DNA of 35,345 nucleotides from assembly GCA_015058405.1 (NCBI GenBank), contig SVCL01000027.1, forward strand, positions 1 through 35,345, written 5' to 3'. Every line of letters begins with the position of its first letter. The stretch's first letter is position 1. Under the pieces are notes generated by a model. That model was not told the origin of the DNA. It did not search any database and worked only from the letters and a program-made list of their open reading frames with translations. Made by a program: the position numbers and the translations under genes. This document shows, one piece after another, positions 14,819 through 23,251 of this stretch. Source of the DNA: Clostridium sp. Its GTDB lineage: Bacteria > Bacillota > Clostridia > Clostridiales > Clostridiaceae.

Positions 14819-16237
14819 TTATAGTTTTTCAATTTTCATCATATTAGTACATCCACTTTGAGTTGTAGGCATACCAGCAGCAACTATTATGTCATCACCT
14901 TTTCTACCAAGGTCTAAGTCATAAACTGTCTTTTTAGCTTCCATTAATATATCTTCTGTAGTGTTGAACATTTCACACTTTTTAGGAAGAACACCAAATG
15001 TTAATGCTAATCCACGTCTTACTTCTTCATAAGGAGTAATAGCTATAATTGGAGATTTTGGTCTGTATTTAGATAAAAGTTTTGCAGTAGATCCGCTCTT
15101 AGTAGCAGCAACTATAGCTTTTGCGTTTAATGAAAGTGCTGTTCTACAAGTAGAGAAGCTAATAGCATCAGCATATTCAGTTGGGCAGAATCCTTGAGGA
15201 TTATACATTAAGTGATCATAGCTTAAGTTAGCTTCAGCTTCTTGTGCTATTCTAGCCATAGTCTTTGCAGCTTCTTTAGGGAAGTTACCAGATGCACTTT
15301 CACCAGATAACATAATTGCATCAGTTCCGTCGAAAATAGCATTACATATATCAGAAGCTTCTGCTCTTGTTGGTAATGAATTTCTTATCATAGAATCAAG
15401 CATTTGAGTAGCTGTAATTACAGTCTTTCCAGCTGCTTTACATTTTTTAATAATCATTTTTTGAATTATAGGAACTTTTTCTATTGGAATTTCAACACCC
15501 ATATCACCTCTAGCAACCATAACGCAATCAGTAACATCAATAATTGAATCTATATTATCTACACCTTCTTGGTTTTCTATCTTAGCAATAACTTGAATGT
15601 TTTCTCCACCGTTCTTTTGAAGAACTCTTTTAACTTCTAGTACATCACTAGCTTTTCTTATAAATGAAGCAGCTATGAAGTCAACGCCCATTTTACATCC
15701 AAATTCAATATCTTTTATATCTTTTTCTGTAATTGAAGGAAGTTTGATTTTTACATTAGGTACATTAACACCTTTATGATTTTTTATCATACCACCAACT
15801 TTAACTTTACATTTAATTTCTTTATCTATTACTTGAAGAACTTCAAACTTTAATAATCCATCATCAACTAGTATAGATCCACCTGGTTGAACATCTTTAT
15901 ATAAAATATCATAAGAAATTGAACATCTATGTTCATCTCCTAAGATTTCTTCGCCACAGATGAATGAGAATTCTTGTCCTTTAACTAATTCAACACCATC
16001 GTTTACAAAGTTATGAGTTCTAATTTTTGGCCCCTTAATATCTAGAATTATTGCAGTAGGAGCATCCATTTCTTCTCTTATTTTCTTTATTAAGTCGATT
16101 TTTTCTTTATGTGTCTCATGGGTACCATGTGAGAAGTTAAGTCTAGCTGCACTCATTCCAATTTCAATAAATTTTCTTAACATTTTTTCGTTATCACTAG
16201 CAGGACCAATAGTGAAAATCATTTTAGTTTTTTGCAT
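14819..16237 (-). CDS. pyk: Pyruvate kinase
   Basis: A 472-residue glycolytic enzyme converting phosphoenolpyruvate and ADP to pyruvate and ATP. Seen: N-terminal KMIFTIGPAS and LNFSHGTHE, the substrate loop with IAKIENQEGVDN (about residues 217-228), MVARGDMGVEIP with the metal-binding acidic residues, and ATQMLDSM and AIMLSGESA. It ends after the C-terminal domain and lacks the extra PEP-utiliser domain found in the longer Bacillus enzyme. GGAGGG lies about eight bases before the ATG on the minus strand. Only gene clearly on the minus strand apart from the IS fragment at the right edge; diverges from pepD. Confidence 0.97.
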   Translation of the reverse strand: MQKTKMIFTIGPASDNEKMLRKFIEIGMSAARLNFSHGTHETHKEKIDLIKKIREEMDAPTAIILDIKGPKIRTHNFVNDGVELVKGQEFSFICGEEILGDEHRCSISYDILYKDVQPGGSILVDDGLLKFEVLQVIDKEIKCKVKVGGMIKNHKGVNVPNVKIKLPSITEKDIKDIEFGCKMGVDFIAASFIRKASDVLEVKRVLQKNGGENIQVIAKIENQEGVDNIDSIIDVTDCVMVARGDMGVEIPIEKVPIIQKMIIKKCKAAGKTVITATQMLDSMIRNSLPTRAEASDICNAIFDGTDAIMLSGESASGNFPKEAAKTMARIAQEAEANLSYDHLMYNPQGFCPTEYADAISFSTCRTALSLNAKAIVAATKSGSTAKLLSKYRPKSPIIAITPYEEVRRGLALTFGVLPKKCEMFNTTEDILMEAKKTVYDLDLGRKGDDIIVAAGMPTTQSGCTNMMKIEKL

Positions 16238-16287
16238 AAATTGTTACCCTCCAATAAACATTATTATTAGTCATATAGTATTATTTC

Positions 16288-16374
16288 GTAAAGTTACATA
16301 AGTTATTAATACTAAATATGCAAATATACAAATAACTTTACAGTATGATATACTTAGACTAATCTTAGTATAAT
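16288..16374. promoter_or_regulatory. Repeat-rich divergent regulatory region between pyk and pepD
   Basis: The 171-base gap holds a 9-bp inverted repeat GTAAAGTTA (16288-16296) / TAACTTTAC (16333-16341), a second nested pair AAGTTATT (16300-16307) / AATAACTT (16331-16338), and a 20-base imperfect palindrome (16351-16370, eight of ten positions pair) directly before TATAAT (16369-16374), the likely pepD -10. No clear -35 for pyk was found. Operator function is inferred. Confidence 0.4.
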
Positions 16375-16408
16375 ATTAACATATATTGACGAAAGGAAGT
16401 ATACAAAA

Positions 16409-17869
16409 ATGAAAAAATTAGAAAATTCTAAAGCTTATGAAGTATTTAAATACTTTGAAGAGATATCTAATATTCCAAGAGGATCAAAAAACGAAAAAGA
16501 GATAAGTGATTATTTAACTGAGTTTGGTAAGAAACTAGGCCTAGAAGTTATTCAAGATAAAGCTCTAAACGTTATTATAAAAAAACCAGCTACAAAAGGA
16601 TATGAAAATGCTCCTACAGTAATTTTACAAGGACATATGGATATGGTTTGTGAAAAGAATAAAGGAACAGAACATGATTTTACAAAAGATCCAATAAAGC
16701 TTGTAGTTAAAGATGATGATATATATGCTGAAGGAACTACTCTTGGAGCTGATAATGGTATAGCAGTTGCATATGCTATGGCAATTTTAGCGGATAATAC
16801 TGTAGAACATCCAGCATTAGAAGTATTATTAACTTCTGATGAAGAAACAGGTATGACTGGAGCAATGGCAATTTCAAAAGAACATATAAATGGGAAAGTT
16901 CTTTTAAATCTTGATAGTGAGGAAGAAGGATATTTCCTTGTAAGTTGTGCTGGAGGAATAAGAACTACTTCATATATGGATATAGAAAGAGAGAATATTA
17001 AAGAAGAAAAGTTAGTCGACATTATAGTTAAAGGTCTAAAAGGTGGGCATTCAGGTTCAGAAATAGATAAAGGAAGAGGAAATGCTAACAAGATATTAGG
17101 TAGAGCTTTAAAAGAAGTATCTAATGAAATAGAATTAAACCTTGTATCTATTAGTGGTGGAGCTAAAGATAATGCTATTCCTAGAGAGGCAGAAGCTGTT
17201 ATAGCAGTAAATACAAATGATATAGCAAAGGTTTCAGAAAAGTTAGCTAAGTTAAATGAAACACTTAAAGTGGAATTAGCAAGTACTGATGCTGATGTAG
17301 CTATTATAGTTAAAGAATCAGAATTAGAATCTAAAGAAATGTTTACTAAGGAATGCACTAAGAAAACTATAGATTTATTATATGTATATCCAAATGGAAT
17401 AAATACAATGAGTGGTAATATAAAAGACTTAGTAGAAAGTTCATCTAATGTTGGTGTTGTATGTATGAAAGATAATGCTGTTGAATATCACAGTGCAGTT
17501 AGAAGTTCAGTTACATCATTAAAAGAAGATTTAGTTGAAAAGATTAAAACAATAACTTTAGGTTTAGGTGGAAGATTCTCTTCAGGAGAACCATATCCAG
17601 CTTGGGAATTTAATCCTGAATCAAAAATAAGAGAACTATGTAAAGAAGTATATAAAGATATGTACAATAAAGATGCTATAGTTTATGCGCTTCATGCAGG
17701 TGTTGAATGTGGATTGTTTGAAGAAAGACTAGGCAAGCTTGATATGATAAGCTTTGGACCAAATATAAGAGATGCACATACTCCAGAAGAACATGTATCA
17801 ATAAGTTCAACAGAAAGAGTATATGAATATCTTATAGAGTTATTAAAGAGAATAAATAATAATTATTAA
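16409..17869 (+). CDS. pepD: PepD-type aminoacyl-histidine dipeptidase (M20 family)
   Basis: A 486-residue cytosolic zinc peptidase hydrolysing Xaa-His and other dipeptides. Metal and catalytic residues of M20C: His76 and Asp78 in QGHMDMV, bridging Asp115 in GADNGIA, catalytic Glu145 and Glu146 in SDEETGMTG, Asp169 in NLDSEEEG, and the C-terminal His in DAHTPEEH. A lid/dimerisation domain fills about 190-390. Length is as usual for PepD. AAAGGAAG precedes the ATG. Transcribed divergently from pyk and followed by its own terminator. Confidence 0.94.
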   Translation: MKKLENSKAYEVFKYFEEISNIPRGSKNEKEISDYLTEFGKKLGLEVIQDKALNVIIKKPATKGYENAPTVILQGHMDMVCEKNKGTEHDFTKDPIKLVVKDDDIYAEGTTLGADNGIAVAYAMAILADNTVEHPALEVLLTSDEETGMTGAMAISKEHINGKVLLNLDSEEEGYFLVSCAGGIRTTSYMDIERENIKEEKLVDIIVKGLKGGHSGSEIDKGRGNANKILGRALKEVSNEIELNLVSISGGAKDNAIPREAEAVIAVNTNDIAKVSEKLAKLNETLKVELASTDADVAIIVKESELESKEMFTKECTKKTIDLLYVYPNGINTMSGNIKDLVESSSNVGVVCMKDNAVEYHSAVRSSVTSLKEDLVEKIKTITLGLGGRFSSGEPYPAWEFNPESKIRELCKEVYKDMYNKDAIVYALHAGVECGLFEERLGKLDMISFGPNIRDAHTPEEHVSISSTERVYEYLIELLKRINNNY

Positions 17870-17880
17870 GTTATATAATT

Positions 17881-17922
17881 ATAAAAGTGTTGTGATTAAT
17901 TTTGCAGCACTTTTATTTTTTT
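17881..17922 (+). terminator. Intrinsic terminator after pepD
   Basis: A 12-bp stem ATAAAAGTGTTG / CAGCACTTTTAT (one G-U pair) with a 12-base loop, then seven T. Confidence 0.85.
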
Positions 17923-18032
17923 GTTTATTTATTTTATTATTTTAATGGCTATGATATATAAAGGGAAAAAAATGAGTTTGTAGAATTATTTATTTAATAT
18001 AGTTTTTATATATTAAGTTTGGGGTGGGTTTT

Positions 18033-18539
18033 ATGATTGAGATTAATTTTATTCATGATAGTTATAATTTTTCGAGTATTGGGAAAAGTGATTTGGAAGA
18101 TATTGGTGAGTGGGTAATAAAAAATGATGGAGAAATTAGTTCTTATTCACTTGTAGACTTACAAATATTGTATAGAAGATTTTTAGAATATTATATAACA
18201 GAAGATGAAGTATATATCAAAATAGTTAATGAGAATGATAATAATATAGTTGGGATATTTAAGGGGAGATTTGAGAAAAAGAATGAGTTTTTTGTTTGGC
18301 TTTTTATAATTGATGAAAAGCTAAGAAATAGAGGCTTGGGATCTGAATTCTTAGAAGTTATAATTAAATATTTTAGTAAAGATAAAGAAATAAAAAACAT
18401 TAGAGTTGGAATTGCAAAAAGTAATGTTGAGGCATTATCTTTTTGGAAAAGTTGCAAGTTTGAAATTGAGAGAATATCAAAAGATTTTTTTGAAAGATCT
18501 AATTTGGAACATGAAGATATGATAATAATGAAAAGATAA
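18033..18539 (+). CDS. GNAT-family N-acetyltransferase
   Basis: A 168-residue protein with the GNAT fold. The central strand WLFIIDEKLRNRGLGSEFLE carries the acetyl-CoA pyrophosphate-binding motif RNRGLGS, followed by IRVGIAKSNVEALSFWKSCKF, the typical motif B with an Asn and a terminal aromatic/Phe block. The start is set at the ATG at 18033, behind GGGGTGGG; a GTG at 18024 in frame lies within that ribosome binding site. Substrate unknown. Stand-alone gene between pepD and the SPOR gene. Confidence 0.85.
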   Translation: MIEINFIHDSYNFSSIGKSDLEDIGEWVIKNDGEISSYSLVDLQILYRRFLEYYITEDEVYIKIVNENDNNIVGIFKGRFEKKNEFFVWLFIIDEKLRNRGLGSEFLEVIIKYFSKDKEIKNIRVGIAKSNVEALSFWKSCKFEIERISKDFFERSNLEHEDMIIMKR

Positions 18540-18678
18540 TTTTTGATAAGTGTACAAAGATATTTAAAATAATATTAATTTATTTGTAATTTACATAATG
18601 AATAAAAATAGAAATGCAAAATATATATACAATATAAAGATATAATTATAAAAATAAATTTATATTAGGGGGGAGAAT

Positions 18679-19368
18679 ATGAGGTACACAAGATATGATT
18701 ATAAGAAAAAAAACAACAACGGTAATATTTTGTTATGGTTAATAGGCACAATTATAGTATCTATAATAATAGGAATATCTTTTTTTAATCTGTTCTTAAA
18801 GGAGGGAAGTGAAGAGAAGAAAGAAAATACTAAAGTAAATAACACACAAGAAACTAATGAAAATACAGAAGCTATTACAAAAAGTTTTGGAATAATTCAA
18901 TGTGGTGTATATAAAAATAAAGAGAATGCAGAGGCGCAAGTAGCAGCAATAACTAATGAATATGCAAGTTTTATTATAGAAGAAGAAGGAAAGTTTAAGG
19001 TTTTTGCAGGAATATTTAATTTAGATGATGCTGATAAAAAGACAGAAGCATTAAACGCCGCATCTATAAGTTCATTTAGAGTTAAATGTAATATTACAGA
19101 GGATACTGACTATAATAAAGCAAAAGCAGAAATAATAGATGCATATATTAAAAAAGTGATAAATGAGTTGGAAGATAAATCAGTAAAAAGTATAAATATA
19201 AAAGAGTTTAAGGCGTGGGTAGATGAAATATACAATAATGTTAATGAAAAGGATGAAGGTCTAGATCAAATAGAAAATAATATCAAATCCTTACCAGAAG
19301 AGTATAGCAGGGAAAACTTAAAGGAAAGTATGAATTTCCTATATAACATTTTGATAAAATATAAATAA
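18679..19368 (+). CDS. Membrane protein with extracytoplasmic SPOR domain
   Basis: A 229-residue single-pass protein: basic N-terminus, one membrane helix (about residues 17-41), an Asn/Thr/Glu-rich linker, and a SPOR-like domain at about 70-138 (FGIIQCGVYKNKENAEAQVA, then KVFAGIFNLDDADKKTEAL). SPOR domains bind peptidoglycan stripped of stem peptides, usually at division sites. The remaining C-terminal helical part (140-229) is unassigned. A GGGGGGAGAA site precedes the ATG. Its place ahead of maf-radC-mreBCD suggests a role in septal or wall biogenesis; this is inferred from domain and position. Confidence 0.82.
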   Translation: MRYTRYDYKKKNNNGNILLWLIGTIIVSIIIGISFFNLFLKEGSEEKKENTKVNNTQETNENTEAITKSFGIIQCGVYKNKENAEAQVAAITNEYASFIIEEEGKFKVFAGIFNLDDADKKTEALNAASISSFRVKCNITEDTDYNKAKAEIIDAYIKKVINELEDKSVKSINIKEFKAWVDEIYNNVNEKDEGLDQIENNIKSLPEEYSRENLKESMNFLYNILIKYK

Positions 19369-19418
19369 AAATAAATTCTTAAAAAAAAATTAAAAAGAGT
19401 TTTATTGAATAAACATAC

Positions 19419-19447
19419 TTGTTTCAGTAGATATTAAATGATAAACT
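19419..19447 (+). promoter_or_regulatory. Candidate promoter for the maf-radC-mre operon
   Basis: TTGTTT (19419-19424), 17-base spacer, TG-A-TAAACT (-10 at 19442-19447). A moderate match in the 144-base gap after the SPOR gene. Confidence 0.35.
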
Positions 19448-19572
19448 ATATTAGGTATATAAAGAGTATTAATTCTTTTGAGAAAAAGGTTATAACATTA
19501 TTTTAAGGATATATGTTTAAAATCTTAAAAATAAGGAATACTATAAAAGGTATACTTTTAGGATGTGATATT

Positions 19573-20142
19573 TTGAAGATAATTTTAGCCTCAGCCTCAG
19601 AAAGAAGGCAAGAGCTATTAGGTAGAATTGTAAATGATTTTACTATTATTATTAGTGATTTTGATGAGACAAAAGTTCAAAAGACAGGAAGTGTTTCTGA
19701 ATATGTAGAAAAAATTGCATTAGGAAAGGCAAAAGATGTTTTAAATAAAATACAAGAGCCTTCTATAATAATAGCAGCAGATACAGTAGTTGCTTTGAAT
19801 GAAGAAATACTTGGAAAGCCGAAAGATAAAGCAGATGCTTATAATATGCTTTATAAACTAAGTGATAATACTCATGCAGTATATACTGGAATTGTTTTAA
19901 TTAATTCAGAAAGTGGAAAGATATTAAAGGATTCAGTTAAAACTGAAGTTGTCTTTTCAAAGTTAACGGATAAGCATATTAAAGATTATATAGATAGTGG
20001 CGATCCCTTTGATAAAGCAGGAGCTTATGGAATTCAAGGAAAAGCAGGCGTGTTTGTAAAAAAAATTAACGGTTGCTATTACAATGTAGTAGGATTACCA
20101 TTAAATAAACTTAATGAGATGATAGAAAAAATTGGGCGATAG
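19573..20142 (+). CDS. maf: Maf/HAM1-type nucleotide pyrophosphatase
   Basis: A 189-residue protein hydrolysing modified or non-canonical nucleoside triphosphates; in Bacillus, Maf overproduction arrests septation. Family signatures: [14 protein letters not shown] at the N-terminus, SDFDETKV, the catalytic-base region [19 protein letters not shown], the YTGIVLI block, and [13 protein letters not shown]. The start is placed at TTG 19573 because the family motif begins two codons later and AGGATG precedes it. An in-frame ATG at 19513 (AAGGAT just upstream) would add 20 residues not seen in the family, but cannot be excluded. First gene of a tight run with radC and mreB. Confidence 0.92.
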   Translation: MKIILASASERRQELLGRIVNDFTIIISDFDETKVQKTGSVSEYVEKIALGKAKDVLNKIQEPSIIIAADTVVALNEEILGKPKDKADAYNMLYKLSDNTHAVYTGIVLINSESGKILKDSVKTEVVFSKLTDKHIKDYIDSGDPFDKAGAYGIQGKAGVFVKKINGCYYNVVGLPLNKLNEMIEKIGR

Positions 20143-20171
20143 AGGTTGTAAATTATTGTAGGAGTTAAATA

Positions 20172-20861
20172 ATGGACAACAATCTTAATATTTTAAATAT
20201 TCCAAAAGATGAAAGACCAAGAGAAAAATTACTAAAGTTTGGTCCTGAGATTTTAAGCAATAAAGAATTACTAGCAGTAATTCTTAGATGTGGAACTAGA
20301 GGAGAAAATATTATATCCTTAAGTGATAGGATATTAAGTGAAGTTGATGGTTTGGATGGATTATTAAATGTGTCATTTAATGATATTATGCAAATCAAGG
20401 GAATAAAGGAAGGTAAAGCTTCACAAATTTTAGCTTTATCTGAATTGTTTAAAAGGTTTAATACTTTAAAAGCAACTTCTCACTTGGATAATATAACAAA
20501 ACCTCAGGATGTTGCAAATATGTTGATTAATGAAATGAGAAATTTAAAACAAGAAATACTAAAGCTATTAGTATTAGACACTAAAAATAAAATTATCAAA
20601 ATAAAAGATATCTTTAGAGGAACTTTGAATTCATCAATAGTTCATCCAAGAGAAATCTATTCTGAAGCTATAAAAAGTGGAGGAGCATCAATAATAATAT
20701 GTCATAATCATCCATCAGGGGATCCATCGCCTAGTGAGGAAGATATAAACATTACCTTAAGGATAAAAGAATGTGGTAATATAATTGGAATAAATTTATT
20801 GGATCATATTATCGTAGGTGATAAAAAATATATTAGTTTAAAAGAAAAAGGAATTATATAA
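20172..20861 (+). CDS. radC: RadC-family JAB1/MPN-domain protein
   Basis: A 229-residue protein. The N-terminus has the UPF0758 signature (DERPREKLLKFGPEILSNKE) and a helix-hairpin-helix-like stretch (FNDIMQIKGIKEGKASQILAL). The C-terminal JAB1/MPN metalloprotease-like domain carries HNHPSGDPSPSEED with His178 and His180 and the Asp ligand. Despite the name, a direct DNA-repair role for RadC is not established. AGGAG precedes the ATG. Lies between maf and mreB, a conserved arrangement in Firmicutes. Confidence 0.94.
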   Translation: MDNNLNILNIPKDERPREKLLKFGPEILSNKELLAVILRCGTRGENIISLSDRILSEVDGLDGLLNVSFNDIMQIKGIKEGKASQILALSELFKRFNTLKATSHLDNITKPQDVANMLINEMRNLKQEILKLLVLDTKNKIIKIKDIFRGTLNSSIVHPREIYSEAIKSGGASIIICHNHPSGDPSPSEEDINITLRIKECGNIIGINLLDHIIVGDKKYISLKEKGII

Positions 20862-20882
20862 CTGAAAGGGGAAAAAATTAAA

Positions 20883-21899
20883 ATGGGTTTTTTTGGAAGT
20901 AGTAAGGCCATGGGAATAGATTTAGGAACTGCTAATACTCTTGTTTTCGTAAAAGGAAAAGGAGTAGTATTAAGAGAGCCTTCAGTTGTAGCAATTAATA
21001 ATGTTACAAAAAAATCTTTAGCTGTAGGAGCAGAAGCAAAGAAAATGATAGGTATAACAACTGGAAATATAGTTGCAATAAGACCATTAAAAAATGGTGT
21101 AATTGCAGATTTTGATGTTGCTCATACAATGATAAAGTCATTAATAGAAAAAGCTGTAAGCAAAAGTTCTTTTAAGAGTCCTAGAATCATTGTTTGTTAT
21201 CCATCAGGTGTAACAGAAGTTGAAAAAAGAGCTATAGAAGAAGCAACTAAGCTAGCTGGAGCTAGAGATGTAATATTAATGGAAGAACCAATGGCAGCAG
21301 CTATTGGAGCAGGACTTCCAGTAAGTGAACCAACAGGTAGTATGATAGTAGATATCGGTGGCGGAACTACAGAGGTAGCAATTATTTCTCTTGGAGGAAT
21401 AGTAACTAGTAAGTCATTAAGAGTTGCTGGTGATGAATTAGATCAATCTATCATAGCTTATATTAAGAAAGAATATAACCTAATGATTGGTGAAAGAACT
21501 GCTGAACAAATAAAGATGGAAATAGGATCTGCTTATAAGATAGATGAAGAAGAAATCACTATGGAGATAAAGGGAAGAGATTTAATTACAGGACTTCCTA
21601 AGATAATCGAAGTATCAGAAGTTCAAATTAGAGAAGCAATTAAAGAACCTGTATACTCAATAATAGAGTCAATCAAAACTACATTAGAAAAAACACCACC
21701 AGAATTAGCTGCAGATATAATGGAAAAAGGTATAATGTTAGCTGGTGGAGGGGCTTTATTAAAAGGCCTAGATATATTAATAAATCGTGAGACCAATATG
21801 CCTGTACATATTGCAGAATCACCACTTGATTGTGTTGTATTAGGAGCAGGAAAAGCTCTTGAAGACTTCGACAAAATTAGTAGAGAAGAAAGAGCATAA
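20883..21899 (+). CDS. mreB: Rod-shape-determining actin-like protein MreB
   Basis: A 338-residue actin homologue that polymerises under the membrane and directs the elongation machinery. Nucleotide-binding blocks: phosphate-1 [11 protein letters not shown] (residues 11-21), phosphate-2 [13 protein letters not shown] (about 156-168) and adenosine motif [12 protein letters not shown] (about 289-300); [11 protein letters not shown] is also characteristic. AAAGGGGA precedes the ATG. It is four bases from mreC, within the maf-radC-mreBCD-PBP2 transcript. Confidence 0.97.
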   Translation: MGFFGSSKAMGIDLGTANTLVFVKGKGVVLREPSVVAINNVTKKSLAVGAEAKKMIGITTGNIVAIRPLKNGVIADFDVAHTMIKSLIEKAVSKSSFKSPRIIVCYPSGVTEVEKRAIEEATKLAGARDVILMEEPMAAAIGAGLPVSEPTGSMIVDIGGGTTEVAIISLGGIVTSKSLRVAGDELDQSIIAYIKKEYNLMIGERTAEQIKMEIGSAYKIDEEEITMEIKGRDLITGLPKIIEVSEVQIREAIKEPVYSIIESIKTTLEKTPPELAADIMEKGIMLAGGGALLKGLDILINRETNMPVHIAESPLDCVVLGAGKALEDFDKISREERA

Positions 21900-21903
21900 T
21901 TAG

Positions 21904-22749
21904 ATGAAGCTTCTAAAGAACAAACTGACAGTTACTGTAATAGTGCTGTCAGTTGCATTTTTATGGTTGATTTTTTTTACGGCTAATAAGGAATCAAAAG
22001 GATTAGGAAGTACTGCAGGGGACGCTTTAAATCCAATTCAAAGAGTCGCATATAACATAAACAGAGGAGTTAAGGATTTTGTTGATTTCTTTCTTAATTT
22101 CTCAGAGGTAAGAGAAGAAAACAAAGAATTAAAAAAGGAAAATAGTGAATTAAAAGATAAAATTAATGAAAATTCTGATTTGGAAAAAGAAAATGAAGAA
22201 TTAAGAAAGATTTTAGATTTTAAGAAACAAAAAGATAATTATAACTATATAGCAACTAATATTATAGGATATTCAGGTGGAGGAATATTAGATGGTTATA
22301 TTATTGATAAAGGGCAAAATGACGGAATATCAAAAAATATGGTTGTAATAGCTGCTAATGGTTTAGTAGGTCAGGTATCAAGTGTAGGAAATAATTGGTC
22401 TATAATTCAACCAATAGTAAATCAAAACGTTAAGGTAAGTGTTAAGGTAGAAAGCACTAACGAAAATACCGGTATATTAAGTGGATATATAGACAAATCA
22501 AATAATTACTTAGTGAAAGTTACAAACTTACCTTTAGATTCAGAAGTAAAAGAAGGAGATAAAATTGTAACTTCAGGATTAGGATTTCTTTATCCAAAGG
22601 AAATAACAGTTGGAGAAGTAATGTCAGTAGAAGAAGACAAAGTAAATGTTATGAAAAGTGCTATTGTTAAGCCAGCAGTTTCATTTGATAAATTAGAAGA
22701 ATTATTCATAATAGCACCAAAAGATAAAAGAGAAATAAAATATGAATAA
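21904..22749 (+). CDS. mreC: Rod-shape-determining protein MreC
   Basis: A 281-residue bitopic protein: one N-terminal membrane helix (about residues 8-26), a coiled coil (about 70-105, EVREENKELKKENSELKD) and two beta domains outside the membrane with the MreC block NMVVIAANGLVGQVSSVG. It links MreB inside to PBP2 and RodA outside. The ribosome binding site is weak (GAAGAAAGAG in the end of mreB), consistent with coupling to mreB translation. Confidence 0.95.
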   Translation: MKLLKNKLTVTVIVLSVAFLWLIFFTANKESKGLGSTAGDALNPIQRVAYNINRGVKDFVDFFLNFSEVREENKELKKENSELKDKINENSDLEKENEELRKILDFKKQKDNYNYIATNIIGYSGGGILDGYIIDKGQNDGISKNMVVIAANGLVGQVSSVGNNWSIIQPIVNQNVKVSVKVESTNENTGILSGYIDKSNNYLVKVTNLPLDSEVKEGDKIVTSGLGFLYPKEITVGEVMSVEEDKVNVMKSAIVKPAVSFDKLEELFIIAPKDKREIKYE

Positions 22750-22759
22750 GAGGTGTGAT

Positions 22760-23251
22760 ATGAAAAAGAGAGTTATTTTGATTTTAGTATCATGTTTTTT
22801 ATTAGTATTAGATAATTGTTTATCACCTTTTATATCTATAAGGGGATGCTATCCAAGTTTTTTATATGTTTTTGCTATTGCGTATTCAATAATTAACGGT
22901 AAAAAAGAAGGAGTAATAATCGGAGTGGTGAGTGGATTATTACAAGACATGTTTTTTTATTCAGGTTTTGGAATAAATGCATTAATTAATATGATAATTT
23001 GCTATATTGCTGGGGGTATAGGTGAAGGTATTTGGAGAGAAAAAAAATTAGTACCTGTAATTGCTATGTTTTTAGCTAGTATTTTAAAGTTTGTATCAAT
23101 ATTTATTATTTTTTATACTATGAATATATATATTAATTTATCAAAAAGTTTAATAACAGGACTATATAATTCAATGTTGATGATTTTAACATATAAAACT
23201 ATATTAAAAACTTTTAATAGGGACGATATGAGGAAAGCTTGGAGGTTTTAA
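22760..23251 (+). CDS. mreD: Rod-shape-determining protein MreD
   Basis: A 163-residue hydrophobic protein with five or six membrane helices and family features near FISIRGCYPSFLYVFAIAYS and GKKEGVIIGVVSGLLQDMFF. The start at 22760 is chosen because AGAGGTG sits eight bases upstream; an ATG at 22742 overlaps mreC and lacks a site. Its TAA directly abuts the ATG of the first PBP2 gene. The C-terminal DDMRKAWRF tail is hydrophilic. Confidence 0.92.
   Translation: MKKRVILILVSCFLLVLDNCLSPFISIRGCYPSFLYVFAIAYSIINGKKEGVIIGVVSGLLQDMFFYSGFGINALINMIICYIAGGIGEGIWREKKLVPVIAMFLASILKFVSIFIIFYTMNIYINLSKSLITGLYNSMLMILTYKTILKTFNRDDMRKAWRF

Noticed and set aside
16552..17358. Long open frame of 268 codons on the minus strand inside pepD
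   Set aside because: It lies antisense within a complete, motif-bearing pepD gene, has no ribosome binding site, and its composition (Ser/Ile-rich) is the usual shadow of codon bias.
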